Below are positions 37,127 to 47,700 of a stretch of DNA of 64,000 nucleotides, piece by piece (the stretch's first letter is position 1; every line of letters begins with the position of its first letter). The notes beneath the pieces are model-generated. The model was not told where the DNA came from. It did not search any database and saw only the letters and a program-made list of their open reading frames with translations. The position numbers and the translations under genes are program-made. Source of the DNA: Nicotiana tabacum (taxonomy: Eukaryota; Streptophyta; Magnoliopsida; Solanales; Solanaceae); assembly GCF_000715075.1 (NCBI RefSeq), contig NC_134089.1, positions 63,036,697 to 63,100,696 of the forward strand. The letters are read 5' to 3'.

Positions 37127-37261
37127 AATTAAAATGAGACAAGAAAAGAGTTTTATTAAAATGCGGGATAACAGGGTTCACACTTTTACAAGATAAAATG
37201 AGATTTGGATTACACCCTGAATAATCCGAAAAATAAAAAAGCAAAAATCAAAGCCTACTAC
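37098..37261 (-). other. Intron between gag-pro and pol of element B
   Basis: The donor is CTG|GTAGTAGG at 37262/37261, with the gag-pro stop TAG lying inside the donor. The acceptor is TTTTTCTGAACAG at 37098 after a strong pyrimidine tract. The 164-nt AT-rich segment contains stops in the coding frame. Two bases left by the upstream exon and one from the downstream exon complete a codon, so removal makes gag-pro and pol continuous. Ogre elements are known to have such an intron at this place. Unspliced RNA would give only gag-pro. Confidence 0.8.
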
Positions 37262-40200
37262 CAGGACTCTCCCCGAGTAGGAAGAGGAGTAACCGTCCAA
37301 TTGTTAGTTTTGGCTTCAGGCCCCATAAACTGTATGTTTGTTCCACTGGAACCCTCTCCGACTTCTACCATATTGACATTAGTGAACAATCTTTCGAAAC
37401 TCTGATTCAGATCCCCGTCAATCCCAATCAATCGCCCGAGAACTTTCGGGACTGGTGACCCCTTGGCGCTTGCTCTAACAAAAGATCTTGAGAGACGTGG
37501 CACAGGTTTGGGAAGAAACCAAACTTTCTTCTTCATTTTCCGAGCTCGTTTTACATCTGCCGCAGTCGGTTTGAACCCCAACCCAAAGGTCTCCAAATTC
37601 TTGGGCAAGGAAACAGGTTGAACAATTCCCTGAAGTTCAGCTCCCAAGCCTTTTCCTGGCATAAACCCATTACCTAGCATTTCTGAAACCATCATAACCG
37701 TTGCGGAAGCTATCCTAGGATGCTGAATGATTTCACCCTCGGGGATCTTGTTTGCCGACACTGCATCAAAAATCTGGTAGACCCAGGGACCTTTGTCATC
37801 ATTAGTCTCTATGAAGGGTACAATGGCGCCTCCTACGGTGCACGCAGTGTCCTCGCCGTGCAATACGACCTCTTGTCTATCCCACTCGAACTTGACCATC
37901 TGATGCAAGGTGGATGGCACTGCTTTGGCTGCATGGATCCACGGACGTCCCAACAGAAAGTTATAAGATACCGTAGCATCTAATACCTGGAATTCCATGG
38001 TAAACTGGACTGGACCGATGGTCAACTCAAGTATAATATCCCCCACGGTGGCTGTTCCATTTCCGTCAAATCCTCGGACGCAAATGCTATTCTTTTGGAT
38101 TCTTCCGTGGTCGATCTTCAATTGGTTCAGGGTGGATAATGGACAAATATTGGCACTTGAGCCGTTATCCACTAATGCCCGAGTAACTGCCGAATCTTCA
38201 CATTTGACAGTTAGGTAGAGAGCTTTATTATGCTCCGTGCCCTCCACTGGCAGATCATCATCTGAAAATGTTACCCTGTTCACCTCGAAAATTTTGTTGG
38301 CAATCGTTTCCAGGTGATTTACAGAAATTTCATTGGGCACATGAGCTTCATTCAGTATCTTCATCAGGGCCCGACGATGTTCATCCGAATGGATTAATAA
38401 TGATAGCAGTGAGATCTGGGCCGGTGTTTTCTTCAACTGTTCGACCACGGAGTAATCCTGCACTTTCATCTTCTTTAAAAAATCCTCAGCTTCTTCTTCT
38501 GACACAGGTTTCTTTATTGCAGCCGGATTGGGTCTTCTCAACTCCGCCGGAGCAAAACACCGTCCTGATCGAGTCAGTCCCTGCGCCTCACAACTATTCT
38601 CCTCCACTTGTTGTCCCTTGTACATCACCACTGCCTTCTCATACTTCCAAGGCACAGCCTTGCTATCAATCATTGGTGTTTGGACTACTGGTTTTATGAT
38701 GACCAGTTCCCTGCAGACCCCTTTCACAACAACCACGGGTGTAGATGATGCTCCCGTTATTACCAACTTGGCTGGTTCTGGTTTCCTTGTAGCGGCAGAT
38801 GGATTCTTCCCCAATATCACCACTGGCTTGACATCTTCCCCCTTCAACTGTACCCCTGCTTCCTCATTGATCGATTTTTCTTTTGGAGTGGCACGGATCA
38901 TCATCACTGTCTGTGGGGGTTTCTTCGGCTCCCCTACTTCGTGCACAAGCTCGATCATGTGGGCTTCAGGGTGCTTTGGCAATGGGTTCTGGTTAATGTT
39001 AGGTGACTCCGGTGCCTGTACCTCGATCTTGTTGGTATCAATAAGATCTTGTATTGCATGTTTCAGCCTCCAACATTTCTCGGTATCATGTCCGGGAGCT
39101 CCCGAACAATATTCACATCTTACCGAGTGATCCATATTTTGGGGTAAGGGATTTGGTAATCTAGGCTCAACAGGATTTAATAAACCCAACTGCCTCAATT
39201 TGTGGAACAAGGCAATATAAGTTTCCCCCAACTCAGTAAAAGTTCTTTGCCTCTGCAATCTTTCATTTCTGGCGGCCGGATTTCCCCTGAAACCCATCCC
39301 TGGAGGGTTCCTGTAGGCTCTTGGTGGTGGATAGGTGTTTTGTGGTGGTGGGTATGTGTTATGTGGAGGTGGGTATGTACTGTGGGGAACCGGCGCGCGC
39401 CATTGTGGGCGAACCGGAGGTTGGGTGTATGTCTGGGCTTGATGGACGGTGAAATGTTGTTCTTGTGGTTGGTAGTAGGGTTGTGGAGGGTAATTTGGAA
39501 TGTGTGGGTAGTTTAGACGATGGGGTCTGGGTTGGTAATGAGGGGAAGGACCTCTAGATCTGGACCAATTGTCGGCCTCTAATGTCGTGACCTCCTCTCT
39601 CCTTTTCTTCCCTAGCGCACCTCCCGTGCCGCTCTGAATGGCCTGAGTTGTTGCCTTAATTGCCGAATAACTCAGGATCTTATTAGACTTAAGTCCCTCT
39701 TCTATCATACCTCCCATTTTCACAACTTCATTAAATGATTTGCCAACTGACGTCACCAAGTGACCAAAGTAAGTTGGCTCGAGAGTTTGTAAGAAGTAAT
39801 CCACCATTTCTCCTTCTCTCATTGGGGGATCAACTCTGGCTGCCTGTTCTCTCCATCGGAACCCAAATTCCCGGAAGCTTTCTCCGGGTTTCTTCTCGAG
39901 CTTTAGCAATGTGAGACGGTCTGGGACTATCTCAAGGTTGTATTGGAAATGTCCTGCGAAAGCCTGTGCCAAGTCATCCCAGGTGTACCACCTGCTCGGA
40001 TCTTGTCTTGTATACCACTCTAACGCCGACCCGCTCAAACTCTGGCCAAAGTAAGCTATTAATAGCTCATCTTTGCCCCCTGCTCCCCTCATTTTGCTAC
40101 AAAAACCTCGTAGATGTGCCATAGGATCACCATGCCCTTCGTATAAATCGAACTTGGGCATTTTGAACCCTGCTGGTAATTGAACGTCAGGGAAAGGGCA

Positions 40201-40392
40201 TAGATCCTTGTAAGCCACGCTGACTTGGTTACCTAACCCGTGTATGTTCCTGAAGGATTGCTCCAGGCTTTTAAATTTCCGCATCACCTCGTCCTGCTCT
40301 GGGCTCTTAGCCGGCTTTTCAATCTCCGCCGGGACCTCAAAGTGGGGATTATAGGTATGTGGCTCGGGTGCTTTGAATGTGAGTTCAGGGGG
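37258..40392 (-). CDS. gag-pro: Gag-protease of element B (main frame)
   Basis: The frame is open from the gag frameshift near 40392 to the stop at 37258; about 1,009 codons follow the first GTG/ATG at 40287. From 40287: capsid-like region (about 45-200, with GSALEWYTRQDPSRW), Pro-rich linker with three TYPPP repeats (304-322), variant zinc knuckle Cys391-X2-Cys394-X5-His400-X4-Cys405, long linker, aspartic protease with active site Asp-Asn-Gly-Ser at 707-710, RPWIHAAKAVPSTLHQ (781-796), then a G-patch-like motif (GFMPGKGLGAELQGI, about 874-888). Asn in the protease motif in place of Thr is usual for this group as I recall. The stop is inside the intron donor, so spliced RNA reads on into pol. 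Confidence 0.9.
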   Translation of the reverse strand, partial: PPELTFKAPEPHTYNPHFEVPAEIEKPAKSPEQDEVMRKFKSLEQSFRNIHGLGNQVSVAYKDLCPFPDVQLPAGFKMPKFDLYEGHGDPMAHLRGFCSKMRGAGGKDELLIAYFGQSLSGSALEWYTRQDPSRWYTWDDLAQAFAGHFQYNLEIVPDRLTLLKLEKKPGESFREFGFRWREQAARVDPPMREGEMVDYFLQTLEPTYFGHLVTSVGKSFNEVVKMGGMIEEGLKSNKILSYSAIKATTQAIQSGTGGALGKKRREEVTTLEADNWSRSRGPSPHYQPRPHRLNYPHIPNYPPQPYYQPQEQHFTVHQAQTYTQPPVRPQWRAPVPHSTYPPPHNTYPPPQNTYPPPRAYRNPPGMGFRGNPAARNERLQRQRTFTELGETYIALFHKLRQLGLLNPVEPRLPNPLPQNMDHSVRCEYCSGAPGHDTEKCWRLKHAIQDLIDTNKIEVQAPESPNINQNPLPKHPEAHMIELVHEVGEPKKPPQTVMMIRATPKEKSINEEAGVQLKGEDVKPVVILGKNPSAATRKPEPAKLVITGASSTPVVVVKGVCRELVIIKPVVQTPMIDSKAVPWKYEKAVVMYKGQQVEENSCEAQGLTRSGRCFAPAELRRPNPAAIKKPVSEEEAEDFLKKMKVQDYSVVEQLKKTPAQISLLSLLIHSDEHRRALMKILNEAHVPNEISVNHLETIANKIFEVNRVTFSDDDLPVEGTEHNKALYLTVKCEDSAVTRALVDNGSSANICPLSTLNQLKIDHGRIQKNSICVRGFDGNGTATVGDIILELTIGPVQFTMEFQVLDATVSYNFLLGRPWIHAAKAVPSTLHQMVKFEWDRQEVVLHGEDTACTVGGAIVPFIETNDDKGPWVYQIFDAVSANKIPEGEIIQHPRIASATVMMVSEMLGNGFMPGKGLGAELQGIVQPVSLPKNLETFGLGFKPTAADVKRARKMKKKVWFLPKPVPRLSRSFVRASAKGSPVPKVLGRLIGIDGDLNQSFERLFTNVNMVEVGEGSSGTNIQFMGPEAKTNNWTVTPLPTRGESW

Positions 40393-40772
40393 TAGTATTG
40401 TGTATCGTGAGCCTGAAACAATGGCTCACTAGATGATCTGTGCAATGGGGCTGGGGGAGGTGCCACAAAGACGGGAACATTTGGTGGAGGAGGGTTTTGA
40501 GTGGGTGGTGGAGCTTGGGAATCATAAGCCTCTCTTCCCTGATAATAATGATGGCTTGGGAAACTTGTTGAAGGACCGGGAGAAGGGTATTCCGGCGTGT
40601 GTGTTGGTTGGAGGGTAGGAGTAACGGGTAATTCTTGCCCCTTCTGGGCTCTAGCTAAGGCTATCTGCATTTCATTCATTTCTAGCCTCATTTTTTCCAT
40701 TTTCTCCAGGGCTTCTTTCAGCATCTGATTGGCCGTTTTTTCTGACTCAACGCTGTTGTCTGACCCAGTCAT
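40284..40772 (-). pseudogene. gag: N-terminal gag of element B, separated by a frameshift
   Basis: Starts ATG at 40772 (MTGSDNSVESEKTANQML). Residues 15-45 form a heptad-rich helix; a Pro-rich stretch follows. The true frame is left at the five-G run 40388-40392: beyond it this frame gives an unrelated basic tail, while the main gag frame, one base away, is open and gives the expected family sequence. One base missing from the homopolymer explains it. A real mutation or a sequencing error is possible. Confidence 0.8.
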
Positions 40773-41074
40773 ACTTTCTGGTATAGGACCTTTTGATCTT
40801 GTCTGATAATGGTACGGTGCCAGTACGCTCTAACAACTAACTGATTGTTATGAAAAAACAACAAACTTGTCAGTGGTAGAGTCTTAACAGATATTGTAAT
40901 TGCACGTTAGGGGGATGCAATGCTCCTAGGCAGTTAATCATTTCTAACATGCTTTTGCTCCGATCCGCATGCATCATCCCGGCTTATTTTTGCTCTGACA
41001 AATATATATTCTTCCTCTTTTTTTTTTTCTTCTTTTTTTTCTTTTTAATTACGGTCGAATCCTATAGAGATTGC

Positions 41075-41118
41075 CTACGTATCGTGACCCCGCACGAATC
41101 AGACCAAGCGTAGTTCGT
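41075..41118 (-). repeat. Covarying inverted-repeat module, copy B3
   Basis: CTACG (41075-41079) pairs with CGTAG (41109-41113) around CGAATCAGACC. It lies between ORF1 and gag. Confidence 0.6.
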
Positions 41119-41207
41119 GCCATAAGACCAAATATATATATATATTTTTTTTTATATTACTCAAAAATAATGCTATTACAAGCCATCACAGAAAAAACAA
41201 AAAATAC

Positions 41208-41212
<5 letters not shown>

Positions 41213-41297
<85 letters not shown>

Positions 41298-41305
41298 TTT
41301 TTTTT
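41213..41305. repeat. (AT)n microsatellite plus T25
   Basis: 68 bp of AT dinucleotides followed by 25 T, in the gap between ORF1 and gag of element B. Apparent ORFs of Tyr-Ile repeats on both strands are artefacts. Confidence 0.95.
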
Positions 41306-41379
41306 GAGAATGTTTGAAGAAAAGGAAAAAACATATGGGTAGACAACAGACTCGAAAAACAAACAAGTGCAAGATTGAA

Positions 41380-43437
41380 CTAGGGATACATTAAAGCTTT
41401 GAATTTTGGTGCCCACGAGGCATCATTCGGCCTTTCCGCGGGCTTGGGGGCCAGGCTTCTTTGCAAGCTTTTTAGTTCCTCCATGATCTGATGGACATAA
41501 CCCATGATTGAGGCAAATAGGACATCACGAGGCATCTCTTCACATGTTAGGCACTTTGTGGTGATATAGCGCCCTATATCATTGATCCTACCCCTGATTC
41601 TATCCCTCTCTATGCACAGCTGTTCTATCCGTTGATTCTTTAGTCCCAATATTCGAGTATTGTCAATGAGCTGCTCTTGGAACCTCTCCATTTGTTCTTC
41701 CATCCGGGCTATCGACTCATGGTAGTGTTCTCTATATGTTCTAGCATCCTGGGCTTGTTTGAGGACCCGATTATTGAGAATGGAGTTTATCTCTCTCAAT
41801 GTCGCGACACTCATTTCATAGTCCCTTTTTACTTTCCATAGGTGCTCTCTCCGTGATGTTGTAACTGTAGCCCACCTGACCCGCATTCTTGTTATACAAG
41901 CCTGGGATCTCTCCAAGTCTTCTCGGCTTTGGCTGACTTGATTTCTCAATTCCGCTATCAACCTTTCATCAGATCGACGTTTCTGTCGGTCGCTATCACT
42001 CTTACTGACTTGGCGAATTCGGGCTTTCAGTGCCTGGTTTTCTTTGGCTAATTTGTTCTTCTCACCCTGCTCTGAGGCTACCTGAACGTTGTTTTCAAAC
42101 ATAAGTCTTTCAATTTGTCGCTTCAGCTTCCCGATTTCAACCCGGTAGCCTTCCTCTCTCTCTAACCAGCCCCACTGTTCCTGCGAATCATCCGTAAATT
42201 GTTGGACGTGAGCTCTTTTGGCAGGCCTCTGACGAATCTGGAACCTTTTCCCGAACCAAACATCGTATTTTGGGTCTACCTCACCCTTAGCCAGCTCTCG
42301 AACCATAGTCTTGGGTTCAAGGAATCTACATTCGTGCCACAACTTTCTAATTTTTCCTTCGGGGAACACGACTCCTGGACTCAACTCAATGGCGTGCTTG
42401 CTTAGATCCTCATCAGTGGGAATTACCTGAAATCTTCCTAGTTGGCGCAGTACCCGATGAGGAGCATATGGTTGGATGCTACGAAGTCCCATCAAAAGAA
42501 CATGACATTCCTCGGCCGCCATGTATATTACCTCAGTATCATTCAACCACCCAAATGCCCATTCAACTTGGTCGGCTGTTGTTGACCTCAATTGTGCAAG
42601 CCATGCTTCGACGCCTTCGGGAAATATGACGCCTGTCATTCGTTTCTCAAAGCCGCTAATGCAATTTTTCTCAGTCAACCCGTGGTTCATGTATCCCACT
42701 CGGTGATGGAGGTGTTCTTGCATCCACAACTGGAGTAACAGATTGCATCCCTGAAAGAACTTGCCTCCTTCTCGGCATATAGTTAAAGCTCGGTAGATTT
42801 CAGACAAAATCAAAGGAACCACAGTACTGTCGGTTCTTTTGATTGCAACATCGGCCATCCCTACAAGGCCTATCTCTATTTTTTTATCTTTGCGGGGACA
42901 GACCACAATTCCCAGAAATGCTGTGATAAATGCCAAAGTACGTCTTGCTTCCCACCTGATTCTGTTCCCAGTGTGAGTTAATCCGAGGTTTGGTTCTTCC
43001 AAACCCTGAGGAATTCCGTACCGTTGATACAAGAATTGGAGAGTACAACATCCCTTCGACAAATCATCATTCTGTACCTTCCGACTAATGCTTAGTAAAT
43101 CCAAGAACGCGTGCGGAGATACTGGTCTTGGTGAAAGTAAATACTGCCCTCTTAGTTTCCCATTCAACCCCGCATATCCGGCGACTTCCTCTAGTGTAGG
43201 TGAAAGTTCAAAGTCAGCAAAACGAAACACGTTGCGTGTTGGGTCCCAGAACGGTATTAGAGCCTCGATGATATCTGTCCTTGGCTTGATATTCAACAGA
43301 TCGACAAAACCTCCCAAAACTCTTTCCACTATCTTTATACTATCCTTTCCCATATCATTCCACCACATGTGGAGTTGCGAAGGGACCTCGCTACACACTG
43401 AGAATGGTTCATTTTGACTTGTGCTCATCCTGCACAT
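41380..43437 (-). CDS. ORF1 of element B: plant-mobile-domain-like protein with coiled coil
   Basis: 685 codons, intact. Residues about 20-400 resemble the globular domain of Ogre ORF1 proteins and plant mobile domain families: MWWNDMGKDS, IPFWDPTRNVFRFADFEL, SPTLEEVAGYAGL, FLGIVVCPRKD, GCNLLLQLWMQEHL. Residues about 430-650 are Glu/Arg/Leu-rich with heptads and should form a long coiled coil. No catalytic motif is visible. Ogre elements are known for an extra ORF upstream of gag of unknown role. It has its own AUG and is separated from gag by about 600 bp, so it probably needs its own translation mechanism or a spliced RNA. ATG 43437 is the first in frame; Met4 is an alternative. Confidence 0.85.
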   Translation of the reverse strand: MCRMSTSQNEPFSVCSEVPSQLHMWWNDMGKDSIKIVERVLGGFVDLLNIKPRTDIIEALIPFWDPTRNVFRFADFELSPTLEEVAGYAGLNGKLRGQYLLSPRPVSPHAFLDLLSISRKVQNDDLSKGCCTLQFLYQRYGIPQGLEEPNLGLTHTGNRIRWEARRTLAFITAFLGIVVCPRKDKKIEIGLVGMADVAIKRTDSTVVPLILSEIYRALTICREGGKFFQGCNLLLQLWMQEHLHHRVGYMNHGLTEKNCISGFEKRMTGVIFPEGVEAWLAQLRSTTADQVEWAFGWLNDTEVIYMAAEECHVLLMGLRSIQPYAPHRVLRQLGRFQVIPTDEDLSKHAIELSPGVVFPEGKIRKLWHECRFLEPKTMVRELAKGEVDPKYDVWFGKRFQIRQRPAKRAHVQQFTDDSQEQWGWLEREEGYRVEIGKLKRQIERLMFENNVQVASEQGEKNKLAKENQALKARIRQVSKSDSDRQKRRSDERLIAELRNQVSQSREDLERSQACITRMRVRWATVTTSRREHLWKVKRDYEMSVATLREINSILNNRVLKQAQDARTYREHYHESIARMEEQMERFQEQLIDNTRILGLKNQRIEQLCIERDRIRGRINDIGRYITTKCLTCEEMPRDVLFASIMGYVHQIMEELKSLQRSLAPKPAERPNDASWAPKFKALMYP

Positions 43438-44713
43438 TTATTATAGTGATTAAAGAAGGAAAAACTTTTATTTGACTTAAAAACTATCTATATTCTAAAG
43501 AAATATTTTTTGGATTTTAATAAATTTTTTTTCTTGAAAAAAAACTTTTAAGGAGAAAGGAAATATTTTTGAACCAATATTCTGAATTTATGAAAGAAAT
43601 ACTACAGAAAAAATATTTTTGAATTTTATTTTGAATATCTTTTAAACAAATAATTGGGATTTTGAGATTAAAAGGAAATATATTTTTTTTTTAAAAAAAA
43701 AAAATTGAGGTCTAAAAGAAAAACTTTCTAAAGAAGTGAGTAATGTTAAATATTTTTGGATTTTTTTTTGAATATGGTGAGCCGAAACCAAAGAGGTTTG
43801 CCTCTGATCTCACATCCGGTGAGAATCATACCCGCGTAGTTCAGGCTATAAACTAACTAATTTTTTTTTTTTGAAAACAAACAAATTTTTCCACTTCCTT
43901 TTATATAAAAAAAAACTATTTTCATTTTTCATTTTTTTTTTTAATAAAGCAAATTAAAATAAAAGACTTATTCCTACACACTTTCTGCTTTCTAGGCAAA
44001 AAAAATAAAAATATATATATGTTTTTTTTTTTTTAAAAAAAAATTCGGCAGCACTTCGACAGTACTTGGACACTGATTTTTTCTAAATTAATCAAATAAC
44101 TTTTCACTTGCTATTTTTATTTTATTTTATTTTTTACACTCCCGAGACTCAGAAGCCGGTCAACATGCAAGACCGAGCAAATAAATGCACATAAAACAAA
44201 TAAGATGCATCAGGATGGTCATTTTCATTTTTGGTGCACCTGTCCTAGACAGACCCAACCCCTGTGTTGAGCCTCCAAAGTCAGATGCACGTGATGCAAA
44301 CAAACGTTCCTACTAGGGATCCGACATGTGGTTTTGTTATACTAGGTTCAGAACCTGGGTGTTTGTTCTAGACCTGGCTTACCCGAGCGGACAGCTCGAG
44401 CCGAGGGGGGTAGCGTACCGGGAATACAGAAGCTTCACCGGCTTAGCAACTTGTCCGAACCTCGTTCTAAATTGGGATTTTATACTATACAGAAAAGAAG
44501 TCGTACGAAGTACACCCTTCTTCATGATTTAGAAGACTCAGAGAGGAGATGGGTTTCGGCACAGTTTATACACAGTTCATGTAATATCAAAGCGGTAAAA
44601 GCAGCATTTAGCACATTAGGCTCAAACATGTAAAAATCAGATAAAACCAAATATAACAATTTATATGAGCTCGAATTTCTAACCCTGAACCAGAGATTCT
44701 GGGTTATAAAATT
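43438..44713 (-). other. 5' untranslated leader of element B
   Basis: About 1.3 kb of AT-rich sequence with many A/T runs. Near 43790-43850 a related but diverged form of the inverted-repeat module occurs (TCTCAC/GTGAGA inner stem, then CGCGTAGTTC). No ORF of note. Confidence 0.7.
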
Positions 44714-44730
44714 CCCCAGCAGAGTCGCCA
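44714..44730 (-). other. Primer-binding site of element B
   Basis: CCCCAGCAGAGTCGCCA on the plus strand, four bases from the LTR edge at 44735; identical to element A's site and similar to a plant tRNA-Arg 3' end. Confidence 0.85.
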
Positions 44731-44734
44731 GAGC

Positions 44735-47700
44735 TGTCACACCTCCTGTTTCCGGCACCGCGAGGTGCGTAGGGAGTTTTTTCCAATTAAAGGACAGTCG
44801 AAACGGGATTGGTTTAATTATTTCAGAGTCGCCACTTGGGAGATTTAGGGTGTCCCAAGTCACCAATTTTAATCCCGAATCGAGGAAAAGAATGACTCTA
44901 TATTACAGTCTGCGTACCAGAAATCTGGATAAGGAATTCTGTTAACCCGGGAGAAGGTGTTAGGCATTCCCGAGTTCCGTGGTTCTAGCACGGTCGCTCA
45001 ACTGTTATATTCGGCTTATTTATCTGATTGTTAATACAATTATGAACCATGTGCAAATTTTATCTTTTACCGCTTTATTATTATAATTATTATTTTTTAG
45101 GAATGTGAACATCGCTTAAAACATATCTTTGGATTGTGTCACATGAAATGCACCCACAATACGGAACATATTTTATTTGATGTTTTAGGATTTAGATTTG
45201 GGTCGCATGAAATGCGCATCCGAGTTTAAGAAGGTAAAATTAATTAAATCGCGCCTAAAGAGTCTAACGCGTCATTATCTTTGGGGAAGGAAGTGAAATT
45301 CACTAAACAATCCATCCCAAATTCTAAGTAATTTTTTTTAATAATTAAATAAATAAATGAGATTGGAGAATCCTATACATTCGTATTATTTACATCTATT
45401 TATTTTTAGCGAAATCCTTTAATAATATCCTTTAATGACTACCTTTTTATTATTACTAAGTTTTTTTATAAATATAAAATCAATATCTACATTCTTGAAA
45501 ATGACATATTAAATAGAAGAGAAAAACAAATATTAGCAGAAAGTAATAAAATTATAATCATAGATACAACATGGAATTATCAAAAAGTAAAAAATAAAAA
45601 TAAAAATAAAAAAAAACTAATTATCCCATAGTTGGATTAAAATTCAAATTATTAGTAAGACTTAAGCTTATTGAAACTAATTATTTACAAATACTGAAAA
45701 TTGAAAGAAATAAAAACAAAAACTTGAGTTCTAAATCATATTTCTAAAAATTTAAACAATTTAACATTAACTAACTTTGTTTTAATTCATCATGTCCTAA
45801 TACTTGTTTGCAAATTAATTCATGTTATAACTGAAATTGACTACATGATTCGGATTAACTTATCGTTGACGAAAAACCTTCTGAATAAGGAACTTAGTTA
45901 ATTTTTGCCAAACTGATTCAATAACGCCATTTTTACGTTATTTCTTCTATTTTTTTATTAAACAGTTTTAATTAATAATCAGGCTTAAATATATTTCCTA
46001 ATAATCTGGTAAAGGCGTTATTTAATATGTCGCTATAATATGCCTAGTTATGCTGATGACAGTGATTTACAGAATAATAATACATGAATAACCTAAATAC
46101 AATACAAAAATTAAATTAAACTAAATTAAAATTTAACACTCCATTCTTCATTTCAGCTTACAAAATGCCAAAATTACAGTTGTGTACCTGATATTGTCAA
46201 TATAAGAAGAAGAGAGTCAGCAACGTAATACGTAACACAGCAACAGCAACAATAACCAGCAATAACCAGTCAACGAAAATCCCAGTGACAGCTTTGAAAA
46301 ATTCAAAATAAAATCCAGGAATGCCGAAAATAATGGACAGAAACCAAAGGAAATTTCAGATTTTTGAAAGGCTAGTTAATCTTCAACCCTTAATTTCTAC
46401 ACCTGTATACCAGAATATTTCTCAGGTGTGTACTACTTTCTCTTCTAATTTTCAAATTTTTTTTTCTTTGTATGTTTTTTTCTTTTCTTGAGAGTTTCAA
46501 TGTTTTTTTTTTCGGAATAAATGTTCAGCTTTTTTTTTCAATCCCTTTTTTTCTGTCTGTATTTCTTCTCCTCTCTTGTGTTCAAGACTTCACATATATA
46601 TATCCCATCCCATAAATCAATTAAAATCAATCCCTTTCTCTACCAAACCCATTATCTTCCCACTCATTCCCATTATATTAAAAAAACATATCACACCACC
46701 CCATTTCATTTTGTCCCCCATGCTTCTTTTAAAATAATGCAAGATTCCCCTTTAAATTAAATCTTGTCCCCCCTTTATATTAAATAATAATATCACAAAC
46801 CACCCCATTTCATTTTGTCCCCCATGCTTCAAATAAACAATTACAAAATGTACAATTCCTAAACTACCCCTTCCGACCTTACTGAAATTACCAAACTACC
46901 CCTGAACGTATTACAAATTTACCAAACTACCCATCAGCTATAACACATCAATTAATCAAACTTAACCAAAATATAGACAATATGATCAATTTCTAACAAT
47001 GTTCAAACAACAATATGAACATGGATGAACATCATAACAACAATATCACATGAACATGATTTTAACAACATTTCAACAACAAATCACATGAACACAAATT
47101 GAACAACCAAGAACAACTAAAATTTGATTGAACAATATTTTAGCAACAAACAATCCTATTTTCGGATTCAACACCAACAACAAACAAAGTATGAAGATTT
47201 CTAAATTCAATCATATTGAACTTAAAATCAACTCTAACAACATTACAACAAACAATTCTTATATTAAACTTTAAACAAGATTATGAGAACAATTCAAGCA
47301 ATAATCATAAATGGTAAACAAGAAATCAAACTATACAAAATTCGGATTCAAGATCATCCAAACAAAGTATGAACATGAATGAATCTATTTTAAGACAACA
47401 AACATGACGGATTAAACGATTAAAACAATATATTCCTTTAATACAACTAAATTCTTTAAACAAATAACAAGATCGACGAAAAAACAATTATGAATTTAAA
47501 CTTGAACTTATCAATATTAACAATTTCTAACAATACATAAACACATGAAACAAATTGAAGAAATAGTTGATTAAATTTCAATTTGAATCTAACAAACATC
47601 AAACTAACAAATACATACTTAAACAATAATACAAACATGAAATAAACATGAAAACAACTAATTAAACTTCTATTTTGAAATCTGAAAATTAATTTAACAA

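Noticed and set aside
34112..39130. Long plus-strand ORFs (34112-34987, 36176-36745, 38528-39130) opposite gag-pol of element B
   Set aside because: They lie wholly opposite strongly conserved polyprotein domains and have no recognisable motif; they are complementary-strand shadows.
41071..41416. Tyr-Ile repeat ORFs on both strands
   Set aside because: Pure translation of the AT microsatellite; the same applies at 52633-52970, 55128-55335 and 55487-55693.
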